DNA of 64,000 bases from Rhodopseudomonas boonkerdii (GCF_021184025.1 NZ_CP036537.1:806001-870000), one strand, 5' to 3'; positions 34,276 through 43,864 are shown, numbered from the stretch's first letter. The notes: generated by a model from the sequence alone, not told the origin. Translations and numbers: made by a program.

Positions 34276-34357
34276 AGAGTGAGAGGGCGGTGCTTCGCTT
34301 CGTGACGGGTTTAGGGTCGAGAGAGAGGCTTTCGGCGCCCGTCGCGGAGTAAGTCTC
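34276..34357 (+). promoter_or_regulatory. structured 5' leader, copy L3
   Basis: GACGGG (34304-34309) pairs with CCCGTC (34338-34343). Inside, TCGAGA (34317-34322) pairs with TTTCGG (34330-34335). Linker lengths (7 and 2 nt) equal those of L1 and L2. GGAG follows 2 nt after the stem and serves ATG 34358. Confidence 0.65.
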
Positions 34358-36496
34358 ATGGCAACTGCCATTCAGAAGATCACCCTGTCGTCGGCGCAGG
34401 ACATCCCCTTCAACAAGCTGGTGCTGAGCCAGTCGAACGTCCGCCGCGTCAAGGCTGGCGTCTCGATCGACGAGCTGGCCGAGTCGATCACCCGGCGCGG
34501 TCTCATCCAGTCCCTCCACGTCCGGCCGGTGCTCGATGCCGACGGCCAGGAAACCGGCATGTACGAAGTGCCGGCGGGCGGGCGTCGCTTCCGCGCGCTG
34601 CAGCTCCTCGTCAAGCAGAAGCGCCTCACCAAGACCTCCAAGGTGCCGTGCGTGGTGTCGGACGCCAATGCCGACATCCTCGTCGACGAGGTGTCGCTGG
34701 CCGAGAATATCGAACGCGCCCCGCTGCATCCTCTCGACCAGTTCCGCGCGTTCCAGGCGATGCGCGAGAAGGGCATGACCGAGGAGGCGATTGCGGCTGC
34801 ATTCTTCGCGTCCGTCCAGGTCGTGAAGCAGCGGCTTCGCCTCGCGGCCGTCTCGCCGTCATTGCTCGATATCTATGCCGAGGACGGCATCACGCTCGAA
34901 CAGCTCATGGCCTTCACCGTCACCAACGATCATGCGCGTCAGGAGCAGGTCTGGGAGTCGGTTCGCAATAGCTGGCAGAGGGAACCCTACCAGATCCGGC
35001 GCATGCTGACCGAGACCGCCGTCCGCGCATCCGACAAGCGGGCCGTATTCGTCGGCATCGATGCCTATGAAACCAACGGCGGCTGCGTGCTGCGCGATCT
35101 CTTCCAGGATGACGACGGCGGCTGGCTGCAGGATCCTGCGCTGCTCGATCGCCTGGTCGCCGACAAGCTGAAAGCCTCCGCCGAAGCGATCGCCGGCGAA
35201 GGCTGGAAATGGATCGAGGTGGCGATGAGCTTCCCCTATGGCGCCACCCACGGCCTGCGCGAGATCGTGGGCACGCCGCTCGACCTGACGGCTGACGAAC
35301 AGGCGACCATCGAGGCGCTCAACGCCGAGTGCGCCAAGCTGGAGGCCGAATATGAGAACGCCGACGAGTTGCCGGACGAGATCGATCAGCGCCTTGGCGA
35401 AATCGAAACCGCGCTCGCCAGCTTCGACGAGCGGCCGGTCCACTACGAACCCGCCGACATCGCGATCGCCGGGGTCTTCGTCAGCCTGGACGCCGACGGC
35501 ACGCTGTCGATCGACCGCGGCTATGTCCGACCCGAGGACGAGATCGCCAACCAGGCGGGCGATGGCGAGGGTGAAGAGCAGGATGGCGGCGACGATGACG
35601 CTGACTATCCGGCGTCGCCTTCGGTCCAGCGCGCGGTCATCACCATCTGCGGCAAACCTGCCGAGCCCGAGGAGGAGGACGAGGACGACACGATCAAGCC
35701 GCTCCCCGATCGACTGATCACGGAGCTGACCGCCGATCGCACCCTCGCGCTCCGCGACAAGCTCGCCACCGATCCCTCGGTCGCCTTCGTCGCCGTCCTG
35801 CACAAGTTCTGCCAGGACGTGTTCTACGGCGGCAGCCAGTACGGCTTCGCGATGGAGGTCAGCGTGCGGGGCACGACCTTCCATTCGCAGCCCGAAGGGC
35901 TTCGTGACAGCGTCTATGCCAAGGCGATCGAGGCCCGGCACGATAGCTGGCGCAAACGGCTCCCGGCCAAAGTCGCTGATCTCTGGGATGGGCTGGCCGC
36001 ACTGACTGGCCCCGAACAGGCCGAACTCTTCGCCCATTGCGCTTCGTTCGGCGTCAATGCGCTTTATGAGCGGGCCGATCGCTACGGTGGCCGTGTCTCG
36101 GCGCATAGTGTCGAACAGCGCATCGCCGAAGCCGATCGCCTGTCGCTGGCGGTCGGGCTCGACATGGCCGAAGCCGGGTGGCGGCCGACCGTCGCCAACT
36201 ATCTCGGCCGCGTCACCAAGCCCCGCATCCTCGAAGCGGTGCGTGAAGGCGCCGGCGAGCGCGCCGCCCAACTCATCGCACATCTGAAGAAGGGCGACAT
36301 GGCGACCGAAGCCGAACGTCTCCTCGCCGAGACGGGCTGGCTGCCCGAACCGCTGCGCAATTCCGGCGCCGATGCCGAAAGCACCGAGGCGGACTCTGGC
36401 GAGGGCGACGAGGCGTTGCCGGACTTCCTCGACGGCGATGACGAGGAGACCAACACCGATGATGAGGAGGAACGGCACCTCGCCGCCGCGGAGTGA
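34358..36496 (+). CDS. parB: ParB/RepB/Spo0J family protein
   Basis: A 712-residue, oversized ParB. The N-terminal nuclease/CTP-binding-like domain has AGGRRFRAL, near 70, and AENIERAPLHPLDQF, near 110. A helix-turn-helix follows (MTEEAIAAAFFASVQVVKQRL). A long C-terminal half has two acidic linkers (GDGEGEEQDGGDDDADY and EEEDEDD). Such large ParB-like proteins are standard in this ICE family and may act in maintenance or regulation more than in centromere binding. The dedicated ParA is encoded far away at 49461. A terminator follows at 36522. Confidence 0.88.
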   Translation: MATAIQKITLSSAQDIPFNKLVLSQSNVRRVKAGVSIDELAESITRRGLIQSLHVRPVLDADGQETGMYEVPAGGRRFRALQLLVKQKRLTKTSKVPCVVSDANADILVDEVSLAENIERAPLHPLDQFRAFQAMREKGMTEEAIAAAFFASVQVVKQRLRLAAVSPSLLDIYAEDGITLEQLMAFTVTNDHARQEQVWESVRNSWQREPYQIRRMLTETAVRASDKRAVFVGIDAYETNGGCVLRDLFQDDDGGWLQDPALLDRLVADKLKASAEAIAGEGWKWIEVAMSFPYGATHGLREIVGTPLDLTADEQATIEALNAECAKLEAEYENADELPDEIDQRLGEIETALASFDERPVHYEPADIAIAGVFVSLDADGTLSIDRGYVRPEDEIANQAGDGEGEEQDGGDDDADYPASPSVQRAVITICGKPAEPEEEDEDDTIKPLPDRLITELTADRTLALRDKLATDPSVAFVAVLHKFCQDVFYGGSQYGFAMEVSVRGTTFHSQPEGLRDSVYAKAIEARHDSWRKRLPAKVADLWDGLAALTGPEQAELFAHCASFGVNALYERADRYGGRVSAHSVEQRIAEADRLSLAVGLDMAEAGWRPTVANYLGRVTKPRILEAVREGAGERAAQLIAHLKKGDMATEAERLLAETGWLPEPLRNSGADAESTEADSGEGDEALPDFLDGDDEETNTDDEEERHLAAAE

Positions 36497-36521
36497 CGGC
36501 GGTCCTCATCTGACTTGACGG

Positions 36522-36555
36522 GCCCGGCGTCCCTTCGGGGGCGTCGGGCTTTTTT
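36522..36555 (+). terminator. intrinsic terminator after parB
   Basis: GCCCGGCGTCCC (36522-36533), loop TTCG, GGGGCGTCGGGC (36538-36549) and six T (36550-36555). A textbook hairpin plus U-tract. Confidence 0.88.
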
Positions 36556-36566
36556 CATGCGCGCCG

Positions 36567-36662
36567 ATCGAGAGGGAGAGTTTGGCCCGGACGTGGCGAG
36601 CCGGACATGGAGGAGAGAGCGCCTGCCGGCTCTCCCGTTCCCTGCTCTCCGGGAGTGGCCTC
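36567..36662 (+). promoter_or_regulatory. leader L4, divergent relative of the structured leader
   Basis: Begins with a CGAGAGGGAGAG-type block like the other leaders, contains GGAGAGAGCG and a complementary CTCTCC, and ends at the ATG of the next gene. Similarity to L1-L3 is partial; closest to L5. Confidence 0.4.
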
Positions 36663-37076
36663 ATGGCCGACTATTTCACCCATTTCTCATGCCTGCTCGA
36701 TGTCGGCACGCCCGAGACCGCTGCCCGCGCGCTCGATCTCTACAACCAACTGTCCGAGGACGGAGCATCCGAGGAACCGCCGTCCGATGGCTTCCTCCTG
36801 TCCATCCAGCCCGAGCATGGCGGCTCCAAACTCTGGATGCGCGACGATGTCACCGGCGATCCCGAACGGCTGATCCAGTTCGTCATACGCTGCGCCGCCG
36901 AATTCCACCTCACCGGCCGATGGGGCTTTCAGTACGCCAACACCTGCTCCCGGCCGCGTCTCGATGGCTTCGGTGGCGGCGCGCATGTCCTCGATCTCGC
37001 GACCGGCGAAACTGTGGCGTGGATCTATACCAACGGTTGGCTCGCCGAGGTGATCGATGGCGGCGATGGTGCCTGA
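36663..37076 (+). CDS. conserved ICE backbone protein, unknown
   Basis: A 137-residue soluble protein (MADYFTHFSCLLDVGTPETA), with RWGFQYANTCSRPRLDGFGGGAHVLDL in pieces toward the C-terminus. No catalytic motif that I can name. It lies between parB and the methylase-helicase gene, has its own leader (L4), and is followed by leader L5, so expression of the three genes is probably coordinated. Confidence 0.7.
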   Translation: MADYFTHFSCLLDVGTPETAARALDLYNQLSEDGASEEPPSDGFLLSIQPEHGGSKLWMRDDVTGDPERLIQFVIRCAAEFHLTGRWGFQYANTCSRPRLDGFGGGAHVLDLATGETVAWIYTNGWLAEVIDGGDGA

Positions 37077-37127
37077 CATCATCGAGACCATTGTCTGTCG
37101 CTTGATGGCGCGGCCGGGCCGCGCCCC

Positions 37128-37225
37128 TTGAGAGCGAGAGGAAGGCCGGGACGGGTTTGAGCCCGTCCGGTCCGAGAGAGAGCGCCGGCGGGCTTTCCCG
37201 CTCCGCTCTCCCGAGGACGTCTCCC
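37128..37225 (+). promoter_or_regulatory. leader L5, divergent relative of the structured leader
   Basis: Starts GAGAGCGAGAGG. It has a hairpin GGACGGG TTTGAG CCCGTCC (37149-37168), then CCGAGAGAGAGCG and a second hairpin GCGGG CTTT CCCGC, then the ATG at 37226. It shares the GACGGG/CCCGTC pair and the CGAGAGAGAG block with L1-L3 but in a different arrangement. Confidence 0.45.
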
Positions 37226-40200
37226 ATGAATGCTCACACCCTTGCGGCGGCGCTGCCGACCGCCGCCGATCAGCCGACCGACGCTGCCGCCATCCATGCC
37301 GCGGCACTTCTCCTCCTTCCTCACATCGAGCGCGGCGAGCGCATCGACGCCGCGGTCTTGCGCACCGCCATGGAGACCGCCTTCGGCGCGTCCGATACTG
37401 CCGGCGCCTGGGACTGGAAGGACGCCTATGACGCCTGCGAAGCCGCAACCGTCCTCATGCTCCGCAAATACGGAAAGGCGCTTTTGCGCAAAGCCGGGTC
37501 TCCGGCTGCGGCGGTTCCTCTGTTCGGCAAGATCGCGGGACTTCTGCCCACCCACACGCGCCGCTCCGAGGAGGCGCAGGCCTTCCAGCAATTCTCGACG
37601 CCGATCCCGCTCGGCCTGGCCGCGATCACTGCGGCCGCCATCACACCCGCCGATCGCGTGCTCGAACCATCGGCCGGCACCGGCCTGCTCGCCATCCTCG
37701 CCGAGATCGCCGGCGGCACGCTTGTCCTCAACGAACTCGCCGAAACCCGGGCCGCACTCATCTCCTCCCTCTTTCCGGCCATTCCCGTGACCCGCTTCGA
37801 CGCAGCCCAGATCGACGATCATCTCGACCCGGCGACCGTCCCAACAATCGTGGTGATGAACCCGCCATTCTCGGTCCTCGCCAATGTCGAGGGGCGTGTC
37901 GCCGACGCAGCCTATCGCCATCTCGCATCCGCGCTCGCGCGGCTCGCCGATGGCGGGCGCCTGGTCGCGATCACCGGCGCGAATTTCGGCCCCGACATAC
38001 CGGCCTGGCGCGACGCCTTCGTCCGCCTGCAGGAGAGGGGCCGCGTCGTGTTCACCGCCGCCGTCCATGGCTCAGTCTATGCCAAGCACGGCACGACCGT
38101 CGAAACCCGGCTGACCGTGATCGACAAGATCCCGGCCGACGAGCCATCCGCATTTCCGGCGTCCCCCGGCACCGCTCCCGACATCGCCACGCTGATGACG
38201 TGGATCGCCGAGCATGTGCCGCCGCGCCTGGCTGTCGCGCCTGCTGTTCAGGTCATGCCGACCGGCGCCACGCCGCGCACCGTTCGCGGCTATCTCGCGC
38301 GCACCGCGGCGACATCGGCGACCCGCGTGGGCCTCGCCGATCCCGAGGGCGTGCCGCTCGCCTATGAGACCGTCGACTGGACCCCGGCCGAGGGCGCCCG
38401 CCTCAGCGACGCGATCTACGAGCAATACGGATTGCAGACGATCCGTATTCCCGGCTCTCAGGCCCATCCCACCAAGCTCGTGCAATCCGCCGCCATGGCC
38501 TCGGTCGCCCCGCCCAAGCCGAGCTATCGGCCGACGCTGCCAGCGACCATCATGGACTCGCTCTCAGACTCCCAGCTCGAAACCCTGATCTTCGCGGGCG
38601 AAGCCCATTCCGATTTTCTCGCAGGTTCCTGGACCATCGACGACACTTTCGATGTCGTGGCGGCCGCCGCCGATGATGCAAACGGCGTCGTCCGCTTCCG
38701 CCGCGGCTTCTTCATCGGCGACGGCACCGGCGTCGGAAAGGGGCGCGAGTCGGCCAGCATCGTGCTCGACAACTGGATGCAGGGCCGGCGCAAGGCGGTC
38801 TGGATCTCCAAATCCGACAAGCTGATTGAGGATGCGCAGCGCGACTGGTCCGCACTCGGCATGGAGCGCCTGCTGGTCACGCCGCTCTCGCGCTTCCCGC
38901 AGGGCAAGCCGATCACGCTGCCGGAGGGCGTCCTATTTACAACCTATGCCACGCTGCGCTCCGACGACCGCGGCGAGAAGGTTTCGCGGGTCAAGCAGAT
39001 CGTCGAATGGTTGGGCTCCGATTTCGACGGAGTGATCATTTTCGACGAGGCGCACGCGATGCAGAACGCTGGCGGCGGCAAGGGAGAACGCGGCGATGTC
39101 ACGCCCTCGCAGCAAGGGCGCGCAGGGCTTCGCCTGCAACACGCCTTGCCCGATGCTCGCGTCGTCTATGTCTCGGCGACCGGCGCCACCACGGTCCAGA
39201 ACCTTGCCTACGCGCAGCGCCTGGGCCTGTGGGGTGGCGACGATTTTCCCTTCTCGACCCGCGCCGAGTTTGTCGAGGCGATCGAGGCCGGCGGCGTCGC
39301 GGCGATGGAGGTGCTTGCCCGCGACCTTCGCGCGCTCGGCCTCTACACCGCCCGATCGCTGTCGTTCGACGGCGTCGAATATGAGCTGGTCGAGCACGAG
39401 CTGACCGCCGAGCAGCGGCGCATCTACGATGCTTATGCCGGCGCCTTCGCCATCATCCACAACCATCTCGATGCGGCCATGGAGGCGGCCAACATCACCG
39501 GCTCGACCGGGACATTGAACCGCCAGGCCAAATCCGCCGCGCGCTCCGCCTTCGAAAGCGCCAAGCAGCGTTTCTTCGGTCATCTGCTGACCTCGATGAA
39601 GACGCCGACGTTGATCCGCTCGATCGCGGCGGACCTGGAGGCTGGGCATTCCGCGGTCATCCAGATCGTCTCGACCGGCGAGGCACTGATGGAACGGCGC
39701 TTGGCCGAAATTCCGACCGAGGAGTGGAATGACATTCGCGTCGACATCACGCCCCGCGAATATGTCCTCGATTATCTCGCCCATTCCTTCCCGGTGCAGC
39801 TCTACGAGCTCTTCACCGACGGCGAGGGCAATATGTCCTCGCGTCCGGTCTTTCGCGACGGCCAGCCGGTCGAGAGCCGCGAGGCGGTCGCCCGCCGCAC
39901 AGAGCTGATCGAGAAGCTGGCGAGCCTTCCGCCGGTCCCTGGCGCGCTCGACCAGATCGTCCAGCACTTCGGCGCGGACATGGTGGCCGAGGTCACCGGC
40001 CGCTCGCGTCGTATCGTGCGCAAGGGACAGCGCCTTGTGGTCGAGACCCGCGCGGCGTCCGCCAATCTCGCCGAGACCCAGGCCTTCATGGACGACATGA
40101 AGCGCGTGCTCGTGTTCAGCGATGCCGGCGGTACGGGCCGCAGCTACCATGCGGAGCTGTCGGCGCGGAACACGCGGCTTCGCGTCCACTATCTGCTTGA

Positions 40201-41539
40201 GCCGGGCTGGAAAGCCGACGCCGCGATCCAGGGCCTCGGCCGCACCCACCGCACCAACCAGGCGCAGCCGCCGCTCTTCCGTCCGATCGCGACCAATGTG
40301 AAGGCGGAGAAGCGCTTCCTATCGACCATCGCGCGCCGGCTCGACACGCTCGGCGCGATCACGCGCGGCCAGCGCCAGACCGGCGGCCAGGGCCTGTTCC
40401 GGCCCGAGGACAATCTCGAGAGCCACTATGCGCGCGATGCCTTGCGCCAGCTCTATATCCTGATCGTGCGCGGCAAGGTGGAGGGATGCTCACTCCAGCG
40501 GTTTGAGGACACGACCGGCCTGAAGCTGATGGACGACAACGGCATCAAGGACGAGCTGCCGCCGATCACGACCTTTCTTAATCGCCTCCTGGCGCTCACC
40601 ATCGACCTGCAGGACGTCCTGTTCGCCGCCTTCGAACAGCTCCTGACCGCCAAGGTCGAGGGCGCGATCGCCGCCGGCATCTACGACATCGGACTGGAGA
40701 CGCTGCGCGCGGAGAGCTTCGTCGTCACCGATCGCCAGACCATCTACACCCATCCCGGCACCGGCGCGGAAACCAGCCTGCTGACCATCCAACAGCGCGA
40801 GCGCAACCGGCCGATGACCGCCGAGGAGGCGATGGCTTGGCTCGACGATCCGGCCGCCAAGTTGCTGGTCAACGAGCGCTCCCACCGCGCCGCCGTTCAG
40901 CTTCCAGCGCCTTCGCTGATGCTCGACGACGGGGAGATCGAACGCCGCGTGCGGCTGATCCGGCCGATGGAGCAGCATCACGCCTCCATCCGCATGATGG
41001 ACGAAAGCCATTGGATCGCCGCCAGTCGCGCCGAGTTCACCGCCGCCTGGAACGCCGAGATCGCGGAGGTGCCAGCCTATTCCGATTCCACGATCCACAT
41101 CGTCGCTGGCCTGCTGCTGCCGATCTGGAAGCGGCTGCCCAACGAGTCGAGCCGTGTCTATCGGCTCCAGACCGATGACGGGGAACGGATCATCGGCCGC
41201 CGCGTGTCGCCCGCATGGGTCGCCAACGCCACGACAGTCGGAACGACGAACCTGTCCGCCGACCATGCCTATGCCGCGCTCATCGAGGGCAAGACAATCC
41301 TCGATCTCGCCGAATGCCTCCAACTCCGCCGCGTGCGCGTCATGGGCGCCGATCGCATCGAACTCTCCGGCTTCACCGACGCGATGCGCGAGCGCCTGCG
41401 CGCCTTTGGCCTCTTCAGCGAGATCATCTCGTGGAAGCTCCGCTTCTTCGTGCCCGTCGGCGCGGACGGCGCGACCATCATCGGCAAGCTGATCGACACC
41501 TACCCGATCCAGCGCGTCGGCGAGCGGGAGGCAGCGTGA
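37226..41539 (+). CDS. strawberry-notch-like helicase with N-terminal adenine methylase domain
   Basis: A 1437-residue protein. The N-terminal part has a DNA methyltransferase fold, with LEPSAGTGLLAILAE as the AdoMet loop and IVVMNPPFSVLANV as motif IV (NPPF). The rest is an SF2 helicase of the strawberry-notch type: GDGTGVGKGRESA (P-loop), IIFDEAHAMQNA (motif II), VYVSATGATTVQN (motif III), and LGRTHRTNQAQPP in the helicase C domain. Proteins like this are a constant part of this ICE backbone. An antirestriction or DNA-protection role is a guess; methylation itself is not shown. The stop codon overlaps the next ATG. Confidence 0.9.
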   Translation: MNAHTLAAALPTAADQPTDAAAIHAAALLLLPHIERGERIDAAVLRTAMETAFGASDTAGAWDWKDAYDACEAATVLMLRKYGKALLRKAGSPAAAVPLFGKIAGLLPTHTRRSEEAQAFQQFSTPIPLGLAAITAAAITPADRVLEPSAGTGLLAILAEIAGGTLVLNELAETRAALISSLFPAIPVTRFDAAQIDDHLDPATVPTIVVMNPPFSVLANVEGRVADAAYRHLASALARLADGGRLVAITGANFGPDIPAWRDAFVRLQERGRVVFTAAVHGSVYAKHGTTVETRLTVIDKIPADEPSAFPASPGTAPDIATLMTWIAEHVPPRLAVAPAVQVMPTGATPRTVRGYLARTAATSATRVGLADPEGVPLAYETVDWTPAEGARLSDAIYEQYGLQTIRIPGSQAHPTKLVQSAAMASVAPPKPSYRPTLPATIMDSLSDSQLETLIFAGEAHSDFLAGSWTIDDTFDVVAAAADDANGVVRFRRGFFIGDGTGVGKGRESASIVLDNWMQGRRKAVWISKSDKLIEDAQRDWSALGMERLLVTPLSRFPQGKPITLPEGVLFTTYATLRSDDRGEKVSRVKQIVEWLGSDFDGVIIFDEAHAMQNAGGGKGERGDVTPSQQGRAGLRLQHALPDARVVYVSATGATTVQNLAYAQRLGLWGGDDFPFSTRAEFVEAIEAGGVAAMEVLARDLRALGLYTARSLSFDGVEYELVEHELTAEQRRIYDAYAGAFAIIHNHLDAAMEAANITGSTGTLNRQAKSAARSAFESAKQRFFGHLLTSMKTPTLIRSIAADLEAGHSAVIQIVSTGEALMERRLAEIPTEEWNDIRVDITPREYVLDYLAHSFPVQLYELFTDGEGNMSSRPVFRDGQPVESREAVARRTELIEKLASLPPVPGALDQIVQHFGADMVAEVTGRSRRIVRKGQRLVVETRAASANLAETQAFMDDMKRVLVFSDAGGTGRSYHAELSARNTRLRVHYLLEPGWKADAAIQGLGRTHRTNQAQPPLFRPIATNVKAEKRFLSTIARRLDTLGAITRGQRQTGGQGLFRPEDNLESHYARDALRQLYILIVRGKVEGCSLQRFEDTTGLKLMDDNGIKDELPPITTFLNRLLALTIDLQDVLFAAFEQLLTAKVEGAIAAGIYDIGLETLRAESFVVTDRQTIYTHPGTGAETSLLTIQQRERNRPMTAEEAMAWLDDPAAKLLVNERSHRAAVQLPAPSLMLDDGEIERRVRLIRPMEQHHASIRMMDESHWIAASRAEFTAAWNAEIAEVPAYSDSTIHIVAGLLLPIWKRLPNESSRVYRLQTDDGERIIGRRVSPAWVANATTVGTTNLSADHAYAALIEGKTILDLAECLQLRRVRVMGADRIELSGFTDAMRERLRAFGLFSEIISWKLRFFVPVGADGATIIGKLIDTYPIQRVGEREAA

Positions 41540-42576
41540 TGGCCCGTCTCGACGCATCCGATCTCGCACAACGTCTCGGCCGACAGGCCGAGGCGGTGTG
41601 CCGCCGCTATCTCAGCAATGGCCACCGTCAGGGCAACTACTGGCAGGTGGGCGACGCCCGCAACACCAAGGGCCGCTCGATGTACGTCCGGCTCAAGGAC
41701 TCGCCCAAAGGCCCCGCCGGGAAATGGACTGACGCCGCTACCGGCGAGCATGGAGACCTCCTCGACGTGATTCGCGAGAGCTGCGGCCTCATCGACTTCA
41801 AGGATGTCGCTGACGAGGCCCGGGTCTTCCTCAGCATGCCGCCGCCGGAACCGGAGCAGTCCGCGTTCCAGCCCCTGGCGCCTGCACCGCATGGATCGCC
41901 CGAAGCCGCTCGGCGTCTCATCCGCATGTCGCAGCCGATTCCAGGCACGATCGTAGCGGCGTATCTGCGGCAACGCGGCATTACGGATCTCCGGAGAACC
42001 GGAAATCTGTATTTCCACCCGCGCTGCTATTATCGTCCTGACGAGCACGCGCCGACCAAGACATGGCCCGCCATGATCGCGGCGGTCACCGACCTTGCCG
42101 GCAGGATCACCGGGGCGCATCGCACCTGGCTCGACCCCCAGCGCTTGGACAAAGCGCCGCTCGACACCCCGCGTCGGGCGATGGGCGATCTCCTCGGCAA
42201 CGCGGTCCGCTTTGGCGTCGGTGGCGAGGTCATGGCGGCCGGCGAAGGCATCGAGACGGTCCTTTCGGTCCGACAGGTCGTGCCCAACATGCCGATGCTG
42301 GCGGCGCTCTCCGCAGCACATCTCGCCGCCATCCTGTTCCCTGACACGCTGCGGCGGCTCTACATCCTGCGCGATGATGATCCGGCGGGCGATAGTGCGC
42401 GTGATAGCCTGATCGAACGGGCGAACGCGGTCGGGATCGAGGCGATCGTCATCTCGCCGCAACTCGGCGACTTCAACGAGGATCTGCGCACCCTCGGATT
42501 CGCGACCCTCCGCGGCCAGATACGGGTGCAGCTCGGGCCGCAGGACGTCGCGCGCTTCATGGCGCTGGCGGCATAG
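41539..42576 (+). CDS. DUF7146 and Toprim domain protein
   Basis: A 345-residue protein. The N-terminal part (MARLDASDLAQRLGRQAEAV, later MYVRLKDSPKGPAGKWTD) and the middle DUF7146 region lead to a C-terminal Toprim domain. VMAAGEGIETVLSV carries the catalytic glutamate and YILRDDDPAGDSARD the DxD aspartates. It resembles the primase-type Toprim proteins of plasmids and probably primes or processes element DNA. ATG overlaps the previous stop by one base, so it is co-translated with the helicase. Confidence 0.85.
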   Translation: MARLDASDLAQRLGRQAEAVCRRYLSNGHRQGNYWQVGDARNTKGRSMYVRLKDSPKGPAGKWTDAATGEHGDLLDVIRESCGLIDFKDVADEARVFLSMPPPEPEQSAFQPLAPAPHGSPEAARRLIRMSQPIPGTIVAAYLRQRGITDLRRTGNLYFHPRCYYRPDEHAPTKTWPAMIAAVTDLAGRITGAHRTWLDPQRLDKAPLDTPRRAMGDLLGNAVRFGVGGEVMAAGEGIETVLSVRQVVPNMPMLAALSAAHLAAILFPDTLRRLYILRDDDPAGDSARDSLIERANAVGIEAIVISPQLGDFNEDLRTLGFATLRGQIRVQLGPQDVARFMALAA

Positions 42577-42885
42577 TCGGTAAGGAAGCGGCAACGGCCC
42601 CGCCGCCGTACTCGCTCAGATGCAGGGGATCGGAGAGGACCGCGCCTCGGCCTTCGAGAGGGCGATCGGCCCACAGGCTGGCCGGCGCGGCAATGGCTGC
42701 GGCCGACTATTTTCCGGCGCGGCCCCAAGGGGCCGCTTTCCATCGCGAGGCAAAATAGCCGGCCTCCACCATCCTCCGCTGACGCTCCGGCCCCTCGCTT
42801 GCGCTCCGGGTGCAGCGCCGTCCCGCCGGTGGGCTTCGTCGCCATGAAGGCCGCGACGGTCGCGGTCCAACCGACGGAGCATCCG
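42577..42885 (+). ncRNA. 309-nt non-coding stretch with nested stem-loops
   Basis: No gene. GGCCGACTATTTT (42701-42713) pairs with AAAATAGCCGGCC (42752-42764) with one mismatch. Inside that loop GCGGCCCC (42719-42726) pairs with GGGGCCGC (42729-42736). Downstream, GCTCCGG occurs twice within 25 nt. The stretch ends at the ribosome site of the DUF2493 gene. Either a long regulated leader or a small RNA; not recognised. Confidence 0.4.
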
Positions 42886-43809
42886 ATGCGCGATCACGAC
42901 GACTACGAACCGCACCACGAATCCTCACCGACCGACCACGTCCTCAACGAATTGCAGCTCCACGGCTACCGGCCTTTCGCCGACGAACCCGATCAGCGGC
43001 TTCTGCCGGACGGCAACGAGGTCGCGGGCGCGATCGCCGACATCTTCGACGCCCTGATCGTGACCCTGGAGGATACGCGCCTCGAACCCGACCTCGACGA
43101 TCTCCTCTGGTCGACCGTGAACGTCTTTCATCGCGCCACCGAACGGATCAACCGCGAGCTCGACGACAACGAGCAGGCCCAAAAGCGCTCCCAGCGCGAA
43201 CAGGACGGCAGCGAAGTGAAGTCAGTCGACCTCGAGCGCCTGATCGCCGAGGGCAAGACGCTGGTCGAACGTCAGACCGCCTTCGAACTGATGCGCGACC
43301 AGGCCGCCGAGCACTACGAACGCCAGGTCGGCAAAGCATGGCTCCCGCGGTCCGGATCGAAGGTCAATCATCGCAACCTCACCTCGGCGATGATCGACAG
43401 CCGCGACTTCATCATGGCGAAGAAGCGTGCCGAGCAGGAAGTGCTCCTGCCGCCTGGCCCCAAGATCGCCGTCACCGGCGGGCTCGATTTCGACAATCAT
43501 CGTCTGATCTGGGCCAAGCTCGACCAGGTCCACGAAAAGCACCCCGACATGGTGCTGATCCACGGCAAGTCGCCGAAGGGTGCCGAGAAGATCGCTTCTC
43601 TCTGGGCCAGGAATCGCAATGTCCCACAGATCGGCTTTGCACCCGACTGGACGAAGCACGGCCGGGCAGCACCCTTCAAACGCAATGACGAGATGCTGCA
43701 AATCCTGCCGAAGGGCGTGCTGCACTTCCCCGGCACCGGCATCAATGACAACCTCGCCGACAAAGCCAAGAAGCTCGGCATCCCGGTGTGGAAATTCGGC
43801 GGCGCGTAA
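42886..43809 (+). CDS. DUF2493 (SLOG-fold) protein
   Basis: A 307-residue protein. The C-terminal half is DUF2493: KIAVTGGLDFDNHRLIW is the nucleotide-binding start, MVLIHGKSPKGAEKIA the second glycine-rich turn, and IPVWKFGGA the end. SLOG-fold domains bind nucleotides or their derivatives. The N-terminal half is charged and helical. ATG 42886 has GGAG 8 nt upstream; ATG 42844 is open but weaker. Common in this ICE backbone; its role is unknown. Confidence 0.83.
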   Translation: MRDHDDYEPHHESSPTDHVLNELQLHGYRPFADEPDQRLLPDGNEVAGAIADIFDALIVTLEDTRLEPDLDDLLWSTVNVFHRATERINRELDDNEQAQKRSQREQDGSEVKSVDLERLIAEGKTLVERQTAFELMRDQAAEHYERQVGKAWLPRSGSKVNHRNLTSAMIDSRDFIMAKKRAEQEVLLPPGPKIAVTGGLDFDNHRLIWAKLDQVHEKHPDMVLIHGKSPKGAEKIASLWARNRNVPQIGFAPDWTKHGRAAPFKRNDEMLQILPKGVLHFPGTGINDNLADKAKKLGIPVWKFGGA

Positions 43810-43864
43810 GCGCCGCCGCATCGGGCACCTGCTAAACGGCCAAGCCTATGGCATAACGCAACGA

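Noticed and set aside
34859..36478. 539-codon open frame antisense to parB
   Set aside because: GC-rich codon bias opens the opposite frame; the sense frame has clear ParB motifs and a terminator.
38933..40249. 438-codon open frame antisense to the strawberry-notch gene
   Set aside because: No motif and no ribosome site; sense strand carries helicase motifs throughout.
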